Assembly (NCBI GenBank): GCA_016714605.1
Contig: JADKDL010000001.1
Location: forward strand, 124,001-188,000
Length of the DNA: 64,000 nt
Direction of reading: 5' to 3'
Source of the DNA: Bacteroidales bacterium
GTDB lineage: Bacteria > Bacteroidota > Bacteroidia > Bacteroidales > UBA1715
In this document: piece after piece, positions 1 to 9,148 of the stretch
Layout: every line of letters begins with the position of its first letter
How positions within the stretch are numbered: the stretch's first letter is position 1
Program-made: the position numbers and the translations under genes
Notes under the pieces: generated by a model
What the model saw: only the letters and a program-made list of their open reading frames with translations
What the model was told of the DNA's origin: nothing
Database searches by the model: none

Positions 1-252
1 ACTTGGTCATAAAGTAAGTTAGTAGTTGTTTTACTAGATTCTTATTGTAGAAAAAATCATTTGTGAAGGGGCTTTATGTTTGGGACTTTAGTCTCCGTTA
101 GTCGTAGTGTTCAATATCATGATGTTCGGCAAAGCTTTCTCACATAGTCGAACAAAGAAAACTCATAAATTCGTAATGATTTTATAACTTCAAAAATCTA
201 ATGAAAGTTTTATTTCAATCTGTTATGATTCAATTATTTTAAATTTTAAAAG
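1..252. other. Left edge, no gene recognised
   Basis: No open frame of useful length runs in from the left edge on either strand and no RNA gene or strong hairpin was recognised. The stretch is very AT-rich and ends at the promoter of the first gene. Confidence 0.5.
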
Positions 253-260
253 TATCTTTG
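253..260 (+). promoter_or_regulatory. Putative -7 element (TATCTTTG) of the NamZ-like gene
   Basis: TATCTTTG matches the Bacteroidota -7 consensus TAnnTTTG and lies about 40 bases before the ATG at 302. No convincing TTTG -33 box is seen. Confidence 0.45.
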
Positions 261-301
261 CTTTTATATCATTTTAAATTTATTTTTTCTTCTATTACAA
301 T

Positions 302-1477
302 ATGCAAAGTTTTGGCTGCTTAAAGGTTTTTGTTTTAATTCTTCTTTTACATCTTTCATCTTCTATATATTCTAATGGTCTGCGTGTAGGTGCCCAATGT
401 ACTGAAGACTATTTGCCATTGCTTAAAAATAAGCGAGTTGCAGTGGTTGCAAACCAAACTACCTTTATTGAACAAACTCATTTGGTCGATTCCTTGTTGA
501 CTTTGGGTATAGATATTAAAAAAATATTTGCCCCTGAGCATGGTTTTAGAGGCACTGGCGATGCCGGAGAAAAAATTGCTAATAACATAGATAAAAAAAC
601 CGGACTACCGGTGCTTTCGCTTTATGGAAGTCAGATAAAACCAACTGCCGAAGCATTGAAAGATATTGATATTGTAATTTTTGATATTCAAGATGTTGGA
701 GTTCGTTTTTACACCTACATTTCTACTATGCACTATATAATGGAAGCTTGTGCAGAACAAAAAATACCATTTCTGCTGCTAGACAGACCCAATCCTAACG
801 GATTCTATGTTGATGGTCCGGTGTTGGAAATAAAAAATAAATCTTTTGTTGGAATGCATCCGGTTCCTTTGGTTCATGGTATGACTATAGCAGAGTATGC
901 AAGAATGATTAATGGTGAAAAATGGCTCAAAAATGGAATTCAATGCGAGTTGTATTTGGTTCTTTGCGATGGCTATGAGCATAGCATGAGATACGAATTA
1001 CCCATAAAACCTTCTCCCAACTTGCCTAATATGAGGTCTGTATATCTTTATCCGGCCTTAGGCTTATTTGAGGGTACGGTTATGAGTTGTGGTAGGGGAA
1101 CAGATTTTCCATTTCAAGTGGTTGGTCATCCGTTGTATGGAAAGAAAGATTTCTCTTTTACACCCCGTAGCATCCCCGGTGCTAGTAAATATCCGCCTCA
1201 TGAAGGAAAAATTTGCTACGGACTCAATCTTCGTGATAATGCTATGTTTTCAGTTAAAGATGGTGTTTTCAATTATCAGATTATTAAATATATCTATGAT
1301 AATTATCCTCAAAAAAGTACATTTTTTAATGCTTTCTTTTTAAGTCTTTGTGGTACCGATAAATGCAAGACCTTTTTTCTCTCTGATACCATTACCGATG
1401 ACATGATTTTCTGGAAAAAAGATATTATTGCATTTAAAGAAATTAGAAAAAAATATTTGCTATATAAAGATTTTTAA
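302..1477 (+). CDS. Exo-beta-N-acetylmuramidase NamZ family (DUF1343), secreted
   Basis: The 391-aa protein begins with a signal peptide (hydrophobic residues about 8-24), so it is exported. The mature part carries DUF1343 hallmarks: a VAVVANQTT strand near residue 47, FAPEHGFRG near 76, LYGSQIKPT near 108, FDIQDVGVRFYTY near 127-140 and LLDRPNPNG near 158-166. In NamZ of Bacillus this family removes MurNAc from the non-reducing end of peptidoglycan fragments, so a cell-wall recycling or turnover role is likely. The length is near or slightly below that of family members. It is transcribed alone from a TAnnTTTG promoter and is followed by a MITE-like repeat. The family assignment is firm; the exact substrate is inferred. 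Confidence 0.85.
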   Translation: MQSFGCLKVFVLILLLHLSSSIYSNGLRVGAQCTEDYLPLLKNKRVAVVANQTTFIEQTHLVDSLLTLGIDIKKIFAPEHGFRGTGDAGEKIANNIDKKTGLPVLSLYGSQIKPTAEALKDIDIVIFDIQDVGVRFYTYISTMHYIMEACAEQKIPFLLLDRPNPNGFYVDGPVLEIKNKSFVGMHPVPLVHGMTIAEYARMINGEKWLKNGIQCELYLVLCDGYEHSMRYELPIKPSPNLPNMRSVYLYPALGLFEGTVMSCGRGTDFPFQVVGHPLYGKKDFSFTPRSIPGASKYPPHEGKICYGLNLRDNAMFSVKDGVFNYQIIKYIYDNYPQKSTFFNAFFLSLCGTDKCKTFFLSDTITDDMIFWKKDIIAFKEIRKKYLLYKDF

Positions 1478-1480
1478 ATA

Positions 1481-1718
1481 CTTATTTCAATGTCGTTTAG
1501 TTTATATATAATTGAATATAAGGTAATAAGGTTGTAATAGTTAAGCTTTTAATATGCTACTAAGGTTTTAACAATTATATAAAACTTTATGACTTTCAAA
1601 ACCTTATTTTTTTGTTCAACCTTAGTAGAAATGCAAGGAATGTAAATTCAAAACCTTATTACCTTATTGATAATTAAAACAATATGTTAATCGCCTGTGC
1701 TAAACGATATAGATATTC
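1481..1718. repeat. MITE-like element with nested inverted repeats
   Basis: Three nested inverted repeats are visible: the ends at 1481-1500 and 1700-1718 (CTAAACGA shared plus several further matches), a perfect 14-bp pair AAGGTAATAAGGTT at 1520-1533 with its complement at 1652-1665, and an 11-bp pair CTACTAAGGTT at 1557-1567 with its complement at 1618-1628. No protein is encoded. The inverted-repeat ends resemble a second, shorter copy at 55373-55476, which suggests a small non-autonomous mobile element. It fills the space between the NamZ-like gene and the glycosyltransferase. Confidence 0.45.
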
Positions 1719-1772
1719 AATTGTAAGATAAATAAATCATTAAAGTTTGACTATTTCTTAAATATTACTATT

Positions 1773-3470
1773 TTGACAATATATTCTCTCATAAGCATTG
1801 CCAAAGAAGCTTTATTACTTGTAAAATCTAAAGGTTTTCTGTTTGTATTAAAGAAAATTTATTTTTTCATATTTTATCCCGAAGCACGCTTGTTTAACCA
1901 AAATCTAAATGAAAAGTATAGATTTAGGAATGCAGGGAAACGTATAGATTCATCAGAGTTATTGAAAATCAGTGAAGCGTGTAATCAGTTTATTTATAAT
2001 CCGTTATTATCGGTTATAATTCCGGTTTACAACACAGATTTACCTTGGCTAAAAGCTTGTATAAACTCCGTAATTGAGCAGGTTTACAGCAATTGGGAAA
2101 TCTGTATATACAACGATGCCTCTACAAAAAAGGAAATAGAACCATTTTTATCAGAATTAGCTGTAAAAAATGCACAAATAAAGGTACTTTCGGGTAGTAA
2201 AAATCTTCATATTTCAGGAGCTTCTAATGCTGCAATTGCAATTGCTCAAGGTGAGTTTGTGGTTCTTTTAGATCATGATGATTTGCTCTGTAAATCTGCA
2301 TTTTATCATATTGTAAAAGAACTTAATGTTGACCAAAAACTAGATTACATTTATACTAATGAAGATAAAATAGAAGCCGACGGAAGTTATAGTTTTCCTT
2401 ATTTTAAGCCCAATTTCGACCGTATTATATTAATGGAGCAAAATTACCTTTGCCATTTATCGGTTATTAGAAAATCTGTTGGCGATAAAATTGGCTGGTT
2501 TAGAGAAGGTTTTGAAGGTTCTCAGGATTATGATTTTTTCTTGCGACTTACCGAACAAACTCAGAATATAAAACATATACCTCGTGTACTTTATCATTGG
2601 AGAAGAACCGGTCAGAGTACTGCTCAAACGCAGAAAAATAAACAATACATAACCCATACCTCACTGTTGGCGCTTACTGATGCGCTGAGGAGAAATAATA
2701 TTGAAGGAAATATCTACCAATGCCCCGAAACAGGTCTATTTCAGTTGATTCCAAATAGCAATTTTTCATTTCAATATACTCATATTTTCCTTATAAAAGA
2801 TGCTACATCTGCTACCATAAAACGCTTAACGAAAATGATTAAAATAATATCGGTTTTGACTCCGAATATTATTTTTGTAGGTGAAGAAAAGCTTTTAGTA
2901 AAACTAGCTAATATCACTGTAAATAAATTAGTTATTGATAATCAAAATAATTTTGAATTGGTTTTTGCTGCACTTGCTGATTTGAAGATAGAAGGCAATA
3001 TTTATTTTCAAAGTACCGATGTTTATTTCAAAAACTATGATTTTCTTATTACCATGGCTAATCGTCTGCTCAGTAAAGACATAAATGTGGTTGGTTGTAA
3101 GATAATTACTGATGACAATAAACTTTTTTACAGTGGTTTTGAGAGATATTCAAGCAATAATTTATTGTTTAAATATGCAGGGTTTCATGCTGAAACAGTG
3201 GGATATTTTCTCGATTTAGTTTACAGCAAATCTGTTACTTGTATGCTCCCTGAAAGTATTTTTTTTAAAAGTGAATTTTTAGAATCTATTTTACAGAATA
3301 ATAATCTTACTACCGAAACTATTAATAATAAAAAATATGCAATTTTGCAAAATCTATATGGTGGAGCTATTTTATTGCAAAACCTTATTGTTTACAGCAA
3401 GAAAAGTTTGCCCCAATCAAAACCGGATACTGATAGATTGATAGACGACCTAATAAAAAAATATACATAA
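1773..3470 (+). CDS. Glycosyltransferase family 2, with a degenerate second GT domain
   Basis: The 565-aa protein has a clear GT-A family 2 domain: SVIIPVYNTD near residue 80, YNDAST near 113 and the metal-binding DHDD at 167-170, followed by the ED motif of TNEDK and the WRR region near 280. It should transfer a sugar from a nucleotide donor during O-antigen or capsule assembly. The C-terminal half aligns by eye with the second GT2 domain of the next gene but has lost its motifs: the acidic LLNND of the paralogue is replaced by YFQSTD and the donor-binding start is not recognisable. The start is TTG (TTGACAATA); no ATG gives the complete N terminus. It ends 11 bases before its paralogue, so the two are probably co-transcribed and arose by tandem duplication. 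Confidence 0.8.
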   Translation: MTIYSLISIAKEALLLVKSKGFLFVLKKIYFFIFYPEARLFNQNLNEKYRFRNAGKRIDSSELLKISEACNQFIYNPLLSVIIPVYNTDLPWLKACINSVIEQVYSNWEICIYNDASTKKEIEPFLSELAVKNAQIKVLSGSKNLHISGASNAAIAIAQGEFVVLLDHDDLLCKSAFYHIVKELNVDQKLDYIYTNEDKIEADGSYSFPYFKPNFDRIILMEQNYLCHLSVIRKSVGDKIGWFREGFEGSQDYDFFLRLTEQTQNIKHIPRVLYHWRRTGQSTAQTQKNKQYITHTSLLALTDALRRNNIEGNIYQCPETGLFQLIPNSNFSFQYTHIFLIKDATSATIKRLTKMIKIISVLTPNIIFVGEEKLLVKLANITVNKLVIDNQNNFELVFAALADLKIEGNIYFQSTDVYFKNYDFLITMANRLLSKDINVVGCKIITDDNKLFYSGFERYSSNNLLFKYAGFHAETVGYFLDLVYSKSVTCMLPESIFFKSEFLESILQNNNLTTETINNKKYAILQNLYGGAILLQNLIVYSKKSLPQSKPDTDRLIDDLIKKYT

Positions 3471-3481
3471 GCAATTACCAA

Positions 3482-5287
3482 ATGTTTAAAGAGTTAAGAA
3501 GAATAATTTTTCTCACTTTTCAAGAGTTAAAGCAAAGAGGGTTACTGTTTGTTTGCAAGGAGATTATACGCTATTTAAGATATGGCCCTTTACAACCCAT
3601 AGAAGGCGCTGGGGTACTTGACTATATGAGGCATTTCAAATATCAATATACTGAAGATGAAATAGAAAACGAACTTGCATTGCTGAAATTTAAACCTTTA
3701 ATCTCAATAATTACACCGGTTTACAATGTTAAGCCAGAATATCTAGATTTATGTATTAAATCGGTAGTTAATCAGTATTACCCAAACTGGGAGCTCTGTC
3801 TTTATGACGATGCTTCTACCAATGTAGAGACTTTAAACGCACTTAAAAATTGGATGGATAAAGATGCTCGAATAAAAATAGTTTTTGGTAGTGTAAATAA
3901 ACATATATCTGAAGCTTCAAATGAAGCCATTAAAATGTCTGTTGGTGAGTATATTGGGTTGCTAGATAACGACGATGAATTGCATCCGGCTGCACTACTC
4001 GAAGTGGTAAAATCTTTGAATGAAAACTTACATGCAGATTTCATATATTCTGACGAAGACCTTATTGATACAGATGGTGTTTGTGGTAATCCGCATTTTA
4101 AAACAGATTTAAATCTTGAATTACTCTTATCTCATAACTATATTACCCATTTTGCAGTAATCAGAAAGTCGCTTGGCGATTCTCTGGCATGGTTTCGTAA
4201 AGGTTTTGAAGGCTCGCAAGATCATGATTTATTTTTACGAATTACAGAGAAAACGCAGAATATAGTTCATATTTCAAAGATACTTTATCATTGGCGACAG
4301 TCTGAAAATAGTACAGCGCTTAACTATTCCGAAAAATCATACGCCAATCTTGCCACTCAGAAAGCATTACTTGAATATGCACATAGAAATAATATTGCAG
4401 TAGAAATTTTACCCGGACCCGGTACTGGTGCTTATAGGTTTAAAAGAAAAATTCGAACAAATAAAATGGTAAGTATTATAATACCTTTTAAAGATCAGGT
4501 AAAATATTTAAAATCATGTGTGAAAAGTGTATTAGAAAAAAATAATTATGAAAATATAGAAATACTGCTCGTTTCCAACAATTCTGAGAAGAAAGCTACC
4601 CTAAAATATTTAAGAAAGATTGTAGAAACCGATGTGAGAATTAAGGTTTTGGATTATAATATGCCTTTCAATTTTTCGGCAATGAACAATTGGGCTGTAC
4701 AGCAAGCTAAAGGCGAATATGTTTTATTGCTAAATAACGATATTAAAGTGATTTCCGATAATTGGCTTGAAGCAATGCTTGAGCATATTCAGACTGATAA
4801 TGTAGGTGCCGTAGGAGCAAAATTGCTTTATAAAGATAAAACTATTCAGCATGCCGGTGTTATAATTGGAATTGCTGGAATAGCCGGACATTTGCATCGT
4901 TTCTTACCTGATAGTAGTAATGGTTACTACTACAGACCAACAGTTTCGCAGAATCTGTCGGCAGTTACTGGAGCTTGTCTTCTAACCAAGAAAGAGTTGT
5001 GGAACAAAGTTGGTGGTTTAGACGAAAATCATTTTAAAATAGCATTCAATGATATAGACTATTGCCTGAAAATTAGAAAAGCCGGATTTGATATTGTATA
5101 TACCCCGTATGCGAAACTATATCATTATGAATCGAAATCTAGAGGCTACGAAGATACCCCAGAAAAGAAAATGCGTTTCGAAAAAGAGTGCGAAGAGCTA
5201 AGGAAAAAATGGAGAACTCATGAAATTTCCGACCCTTTTTACAATATAAATCTTACCACAAATTATGAGAATTTTAGCTTGAAGTAG
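3482..5287 (+). CDS. Bifunctional glycosyltransferase, two GT2 domains
   Basis: This 601-aa protein contains two GT-A domains in tandem. The first (about 72-290) has SIITPVYNVK, YDDAST and DNDD at 162-165; the second (about 328-570) has SIIIPFKDQ, LVSNNS and LLLNND at 415-420, then the typical VTGACLLTKKELW acceptor-side motif. This layout is that of large O-antigen/rhamnan glycosyltransferases that add two sugars or use one domain as scaffold. It follows a 565-aa paralogue by 11 bases, suggesting a two-gene envelope polysaccharide operon. No other polysaccharide genes are adjacent, so the glycan is unknown. Cytoplasmic; no membrane segment seen. Confidence 0.85.
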   Translation: MFKELRRIIFLTFQELKQRGLLFVCKEIIRYLRYGPLQPIEGAGVLDYMRHFKYQYTEDEIENELALLKFKPLISIITPVYNVKPEYLDLCIKSVVNQYYPNWELCLYDDASTNVETLNALKNWMDKDARIKIVFGSVNKHISEASNEAIKMSVGEYIGLLDNDDELHPAALLEVVKSLNENLHADFIYSDEDLIDTDGVCGNPHFKTDLNLELLLSHNYITHFAVIRKSLGDSLAWFRKGFEGSQDHDLFLRITEKTQNIVHISKILYHWRQSENSTALNYSEKSYANLATQKALLEYAHRNNIAVEILPGPGTGAYRFKRKIRTNKMVSIIIPFKDQVKYLKSCVKSVLEKNNYENIEILLVSNNSEKKATLKYLRKIVETDVRIKVLDYNMPFNFSAMNNWAVQQAKGEYVLLLNNDIKVISDNWLEAMLEHIQTDNVGAVGAKLLYKDKTIQHAGVIIGIAGIAGHLHRFLPDSSNGYYYRPTVSQNLSAVTGACLLTKKELWNKVGGLDENHFKIAFNDIDYCLKIRKAGFDIVYTPYAKLYHYESKSRGYEDTPEKKMRFEKECEELRKKWRTHEISDPFYNINLTTNYENFSLK

Positions 5288-5548
5288 TCTAGAATTTGCA
5301 ATTGAAGTAAAGATTTAAATAGTATAAGTTAATTTGTTGAAATAGTGGGGTAATTTTAGTATTCATTTGCTGGATTCTTCGCCAACTTAAGTGCCTTCAA
5401 TGTCGTTTTTCTTTTTATATGAAAAAGATAAAAATAATTCCAAATTACTAAAGAAATTGGTGGAAATATTTATTTTGATTATTAACGCATTACAACTTAA
5501 TCTGATGGTTATGAGCAGAGCAGCCTAAGCCAAACTAAGAAGAAAAAA

Positions 5549-5959
5549 TTAATATTTAGTTTCAATTATTAATGCCCCATGTTTTCCTTTTTTTCCATAT
5601 GATTCTATTGCCTCATCCTTACTGAGTCTCTCAATAGATTTTACTGAATCTTTATTTACTATTGATAAATTTTCTTTTTTGTCTTCGGTGTCAAGTAATT
5701 CTTTTTTGTCTAGAATAACTAATAGCTTTGTGTTTATTAAAAATTTATGTTCATTTTCGTAAAATTTATATTTTTTAATATCTTTTTCTGTTAGCTGTAT
5801 AGCATTATATTTGGCGCTATCAAGCTGTAAAAAATCAACAACGAAAATAAAAGTTACAGGTATTACATTAGGGTGCAAAGACAAATCCATTGTCTGAGCA
5901 TTAATTTTTATGAAAAAAAATGAAGTTGTTATTAAGAAAAATATCTTTTTCATATACAA
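5549..5959 (-). CDS. Small secreted protein with TonB-plug-like C terminus
   Basis: The 136-aa product starts with a signal peptide (KKIFFLITTSFFFIKINAQ, cleavage after about residue 21). The C terminus SYGKKGKHGALIIETK resembles the plug-domain strand found in SusC/TonB receptors and in BlaR1/M56-associated proteins (YG.KG.NGVI.I.T). It is far too short to be a receptor and holds no barrel. A soluble periplasmic or surface role is inferred. It lies just downstream of a start-less open frame (5965-6189), so it may be the surviving part of a larger decayed locus. Confidence 0.5.
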   Translation of the reverse strand: MYMKKIFFLITTSFFFIKINAQTMDLSLHPNVIPVTFIFVVDFLQLDSAKYNAIQLTEKDIKKYKFYENEHKFLINTKLLVILDKKELLDTEDKKENLSIVNKDSVKSIERLSKDEAIESYGKKGKHGALIIETKY

Positions 5960-5964
5960 TTTTT

Positions 5965-6189
5965 TTAATAAAAAAATGAAAAATATCTTATAAGTGAATC
6001 ACTATAAGAGGACAATCTATTTATATTACCACCAGCATTATATGAAGTATAAAATCTATTAATCACATAACTGTCAATACTTTTAAAATCTGAAAACCAT
6101 ATAAAAGAGATGTTACACCCTCCAATGAAGCTAACTTGTAACTCATGCCGTATAAAACAATCAATTACAATTACTTCGTAAAGTCCTAG
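5965..6189 (-). pseudogene. Start-less open reading frame fragment
   Basis: An open frame of 74 codons ends at TAA 5965-5967 and is bounded upstream by a stop at 6190-6192, with no ATG, GTG or early TTG start. Its composition looks protein-like (for example SFIGGCNISFIWFSDFKS), and it ends six bases before the following secreted-protein gene. It may be the 3' end of a truncated gene. No family was recognised; a chance open frame cannot be excluded. Confidence 0.25.
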
Positions 6190-6303
6190 TTACAAACTCA
6201 AACTTGCATTTTATGTTCTTAAACTTGCTTTATTCATTAAGCTCAGACCATTCGATACAAAATCTATTAATTCTGCATTTTATTCCTTCCGCTGTTTATA
6301 CTA

Positions 6304-6633
6304 TTATTGACTCAGCAAATCAATAAGCATTTGAAGTTCTTTATCGGTTATATTAGCTTGTTCAGATTTGTCATAAATATCCATTAAGAAAACAGTACCA
6401 TTTGCAATACGAACAAATGTTATTATTCTTGCACCACCACTTTTACCTTTGCCTTTGCTAGAAATAGAAATTCGTATTTTGTAACAATTCTTGCTAATTA
6501 GAGTTCCAAGAGTAGGATTTTCTGAAAGCTCTTCGACTATTTCCAGTAGATCTGTTTTGATAGATTTATGCTTTTTAGCCAGACGTTTTAACTTACGCTC
6601 AAACGGTTCTGTAGCAATAACATTAAAGCTCAC
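6304..6633 (-). CDS. RelE/ParE-type toxin
   Basis: The 109-aa protein starts FNVIATEPFERKLKRLAKK and continues with KIRISISSKGKGKSGGARII and FLMDIYDKSEQANIT, the pattern of the Bacteroidota RelE/HigB-like toxins (mRNA interferase or gyrase-type fold). The start is GTG at 6633 and overlaps the antitoxin stop by 11 bases, the usual antitoxin-first coupling. The antitoxin gene directly upstream carries a one-base frameshift, which raises the question of how the toxin is controlled. The protein itself looks intact. Which target it cleaves cannot be told from sequence. Confidence 0.75.
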   Translation of the reverse strand: MSFNVIATEPFERKLKRLAKKHKSIKTDLLEIVEELSENPTLGTLISKNCYKIRISISSKGKGKSGGARIITFVRIANGTVFLMDIYDKSEQANITDKELQMLIDLLSQ

Positions 6634-6834
6634 TCAATAAATCTTTAGCCGATTTTAATTTCTTTTTTCCCTGTTCATAAAGCTTCACATCATTAAAAGC
6701 TTCAGCTAAATCGGAAATAAATTCACTTTTCTTTTCGTCTTTTACTTCCTTAACAACACTAATAAAATCAAGGCTTTTAACCAGTTCCATAAAAAGGGGA
6801 TGCGGTTATCTTTTATGTCTAAAATTACTTTCAT
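6623..6834 (-). pseudogene. Antitoxin of the RelE module, frameshifted
   Basis: Starting at ATG 6834 the frame reads MKVILDIKDNRIPF and then leaves frame in a CCCCTTTTT run; with one extra T the product would be about 70 aa, continuing MELVKSLDFISVVKEVKD to ..KDLLSEL with TAA at 6623-6625. This matches small antitoxins found beside Bacteroidota RelE toxins. An internal ATG at 6790 in the correct frame could still make the 55-aa C-terminal part. A TAnnTTTG promoter lies 27 bases before the ATG, which supports 6834 as the ancestral start. Sequencing error in the T run is possible. Confidence 0.6.
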
Positions 6835-6860
6835 ACTGTTGATAATTTTACCGTTTTCTA

Positions 6861-6868
6861 CAAAGGTA
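6861..6868 (-). promoter_or_regulatory. Putative -7 element of the antitoxin-toxin pair
   Basis: On the minus strand this reads TACCTTTG (consensus TAnnTTTG), 27 bases upstream of the antitoxin ATG. Confidence 0.45.
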
Positions 6869-7030
6869 CGAATAATTTGAAAATTGAGAAATGAAAATTA
6901 TTGGAATATGCTGATTAGATGAAGTAAGCAAACTTTCAACCTGATATAATCATATATTTAATTAATTAATTGTAAAATATTGATTTTGAATTGCTTTTAT
7001 TGTGCTTTAATCTAATCTATTTCAGCTACA

Positions 7031-7564
7031 CTATTCCAAAATACATTGCAACAGAAACTCATTATGCCAACCATCGGGTGTTCTGAGCCAATCTGTTTTT
7101 TTACCAATTATCTCAAATCCCATTTTCTGAAAAAGACTCAGACTGGCAGTATTATTTTCATCTATTGAGCAATATAACTGGTGCAAATTCAGCAATCTAA
7201 ACGCATACGCTTTTAGTATTTCGAGCACAGCTTTTCCATAACCCTTATATCTATAATCTTTATCTATGAGCAAACCTACACCGGCTCTTCTATTTTGAGG
7301 ATCAAACTCAAACAAATCTACCATACCAATTGTATTTCCAGGATCGAGTTGTAGGTCAATCATCAGTCGTAATTGCTTTACCGAGTAAATATCCATATCT
7401 GAATTGCCAACATAATTTTGAATAAGCTCTCTGGAAAACGGAGTAATGTGTTGACTAACAAACCAGTTGCTCGTTTCATTCTCCCAACGGTGTATTAAAT
7501 CTATATCGTCGGTTTGAATGGCACGGAGTTTTAGAATGTCATTTTCTAATATTTTTGAATACAT
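7031..7564 (-). CDS. GNAT N-acetyltransferase (RimJ/RimL or SpeG type)
   Basis: The 177-aa protein has the GNAT fold signatures: LRAIQTDDIDLIHRWEN at the N terminus, GVGLLIDKDYRYKGYGKAV (acetyl-CoA pyrophosphate loop, near residues 105-122) and NTASLSLFQKMGFEIIG near 148-163. It should acetylate a small amine, polyamine or protein N terminus with acetyl-CoA in the cytoplasm; the substrate cannot be inferred. It stands alone, divergent from lpxC/fabZ across a 185-base AT-rich spacer. Confidence 0.85.
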   Translation of the reverse strand: MYSKILENDILKLRAIQTDDIDLIHRWENETSNWFVSQHITPFSRELIQNYVGNSDMDIYSVKQLRLMIDLQLDPGNTIGMVDLFEFDPQNRRAGVGLLIDKDYRYKGYGKAVLEILKAYAFRLLNLHQLYCSIDENNTASLSLFQKMGFEIIGKKTDWLRTPDGWHNEFLLQCILE

Positions 7565-7702
7565 GTAAAGCCAAGATTAACTATCAATTTTATCGTTAAA
7601 ACAATATAAAAAATTTAAATTTAAAATCATATTAAAAGACAAAATATTTGACAAATTACTTAATTTTATATAAAAAAATGTTTAAACTAAAAAGCTAAGA
7701 TA

Positions 7703-7710
7703 TATCTTTG
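7703..7710 (+). promoter_or_regulatory. Putative -7 element of lpxC/fabZ-lpxA
   Basis: TATCTTTG, 40 bases before the ATG of lpxC/fabZ. A TTTA at 7681-7684 could serve as a weak -33 box. Confidence 0.5.
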
Positions 7711-7749
7711 CAAACTGAAATTATTTTTTAAAAAATTGTTAAACTAATC

Positions 7750-9147
7750 ATGCTTACAAAACAAAGAACAATAAAGAGTTCGGTAGATTTCAAAGGAAAA
7801 GGCTTACACACCGGTTTAGAAACTATACTCAGCATTAAACCATCGGAAGCAAACAAAGGTATTGTTTTTCAAAGAATTGATTTAGAAAATAAACCGCTTA
7901 TACCTGCATTAGCAGAAAATGTATTAGATACATCAAGAGGAACAGTACTTGGTATAAACGAAGTAAAGGTTTCGACCGTAGAGCATATCTTAGCTGTTCT
8001 TTATTCTCTTGGCATTGACAATGCATTACTTGAAATAAACGGACCCGAAGTTCCAATTTTAGACGGTAGCTCATTGAAGTTTTTTGAAGGAATTGAAAAA
8101 GCAGGAATTCAAGAATTAGATGCCGAAAAGGTATATTATGAATTTAATGAAAAATATGAATATTCAGATCCTGAAAAAGGGGTTTCTATAACCATATATC
8201 CAGATAGCAAAGCGAGTTTTGACGTGAAAATAGGATATGATTCTCCTATTCTCAAAAATCAATATGCTACGCTTGAAAATTTAGAAGATTTCAAAACAGA
8301 AATTGCACCTTGCAGAACTTTTGTATTTTTCAGAGAAATAGAAAATTTAGCAAAAAATAATCTCATAAAAGGTGGCGATGTTGATAATGCTATAATCATT
8401 GTAGATCATAGTGTTACTCAAGAAGAGATAGACAGAGTAGCAGAGTTGTTCAACAAAAAAGGACAACTTAGGGTTGAAAGCGGAATTTTGAACAATGTAG
8501 CTCTGAGATTCGACAATGAACAAGCAAGACATAAATTGCTCGATTTAATTGGCGATATGTCATTATTGGGAATGCCATTCTTAGGAAGGGTTATAGCTTC
8601 TCATCCCGGACACTATTGCAATACAGAATTTGTAAAGCAAATTAGAAAAATTATAAAAAAAGACAGGAATAAAGTTCTTCCACCAAAGGTAAATCTTTAC
8701 GGAACACCTGTAATAGACATTGAAGGCATAAAAAAGACTATACCACATAGATTTCCTTTTTTATTGGTCGACAAAATAATGGTATTGACTGATAATGAAG
8801 TTGTAGGTATAAAGAATGTAACCATGAATGAACCTTTCTTTCAAGGACATTTCCCAGAAGAAGCTGTTATGCCCGGCGTATTACAATTAGAGGCAATGGC
8901 TCAGTGCGGTGGTGTGTTGGCGCTCCATTCGGTACCCGATCCGGAATTGTATTCTACTTATTTTATCAGCATAGATAAAGTAAAATATAGAAAAAAAGTT
9001 ATTCCGGGCGATATTTTGGTTTTCAAACTAAAATTAATTGCACCTATAAGACGGGGTATAGTACAAATGGATTGTCAAGCCTTTGTTGGCAACGACTTGG
9101 TTTGTTCGGGCGAAATGATGGCTCAAATAGTTAAAAATAAAGGATAA
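7750..9147 (+). CDS. lpxC/fabZ: Bifunctional LpxC (UDP-3-O-acyl-GlcNAc deacetylase) / FabZ (3-hydroxyacyl-ACP dehydratase)
   Basis: This 465-aa fusion combines two enzymes. Residues 1-300 are LpxC, the zinc amidase committing to lipid A synthesis: TVEHILAVL holds zinc ligand H79, and HKLLDLIGD holds H261 and D265. Residues about 320-465 are FabZ: IPHRFPFLLVDKI, then GHFPEEAVMPGVLQLEAMAQ with catalytic H367 and E381. FabZ dehydrates 3-hydroxyacyl-ACP, which competes for the same acyl chains used by LpxA/LpxD. The fusion is typical of Bacteroidota. It is followed after one base by lpxA, so both are certainly in one operon; lpxD, often upstream, is absent here. Confidence 0.96.
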   Translation: MLTKQRTIKSSVDFKGKGLHTGLETILSIKPSEANKGIVFQRIDLENKPLIPALAENVLDTSRGTVLGINEVKVSTVEHILAVLYSLGIDNALLEINGPEVPILDGSSLKFFEGIEKAGIQELDAEKVYYEFNEKYEYSDPEKGVSITIYPDSKASFDVKIGYDSPILKNQYATLENLEDFKTEIAPCRTFVFFREIENLAKNNLIKGGDVDNAIIIVDHSVTQEEIDRVAELFNKKGQLRVESGILNNVALRFDNEQARHKLLDLIGDMSLLGMPFLGRVIASHPGHYCNTEFVKQIRKIIKKDRNKVLPPKVNLYGTPVIDIEGIKKTIPHRFPFLLVDKIMVLTDNEVVGIKNVTMNEPFFQGHFPEEAVMPGVLQLEAMAQCGGVLALHSVPDPELYSTYFISIDKVKYRKKVIPGDILVFKLKLIAPIRRGIVQMDCQAFVGNDLVCSGEMMAQIVKNKG

Positions 9148-9148
9148 T

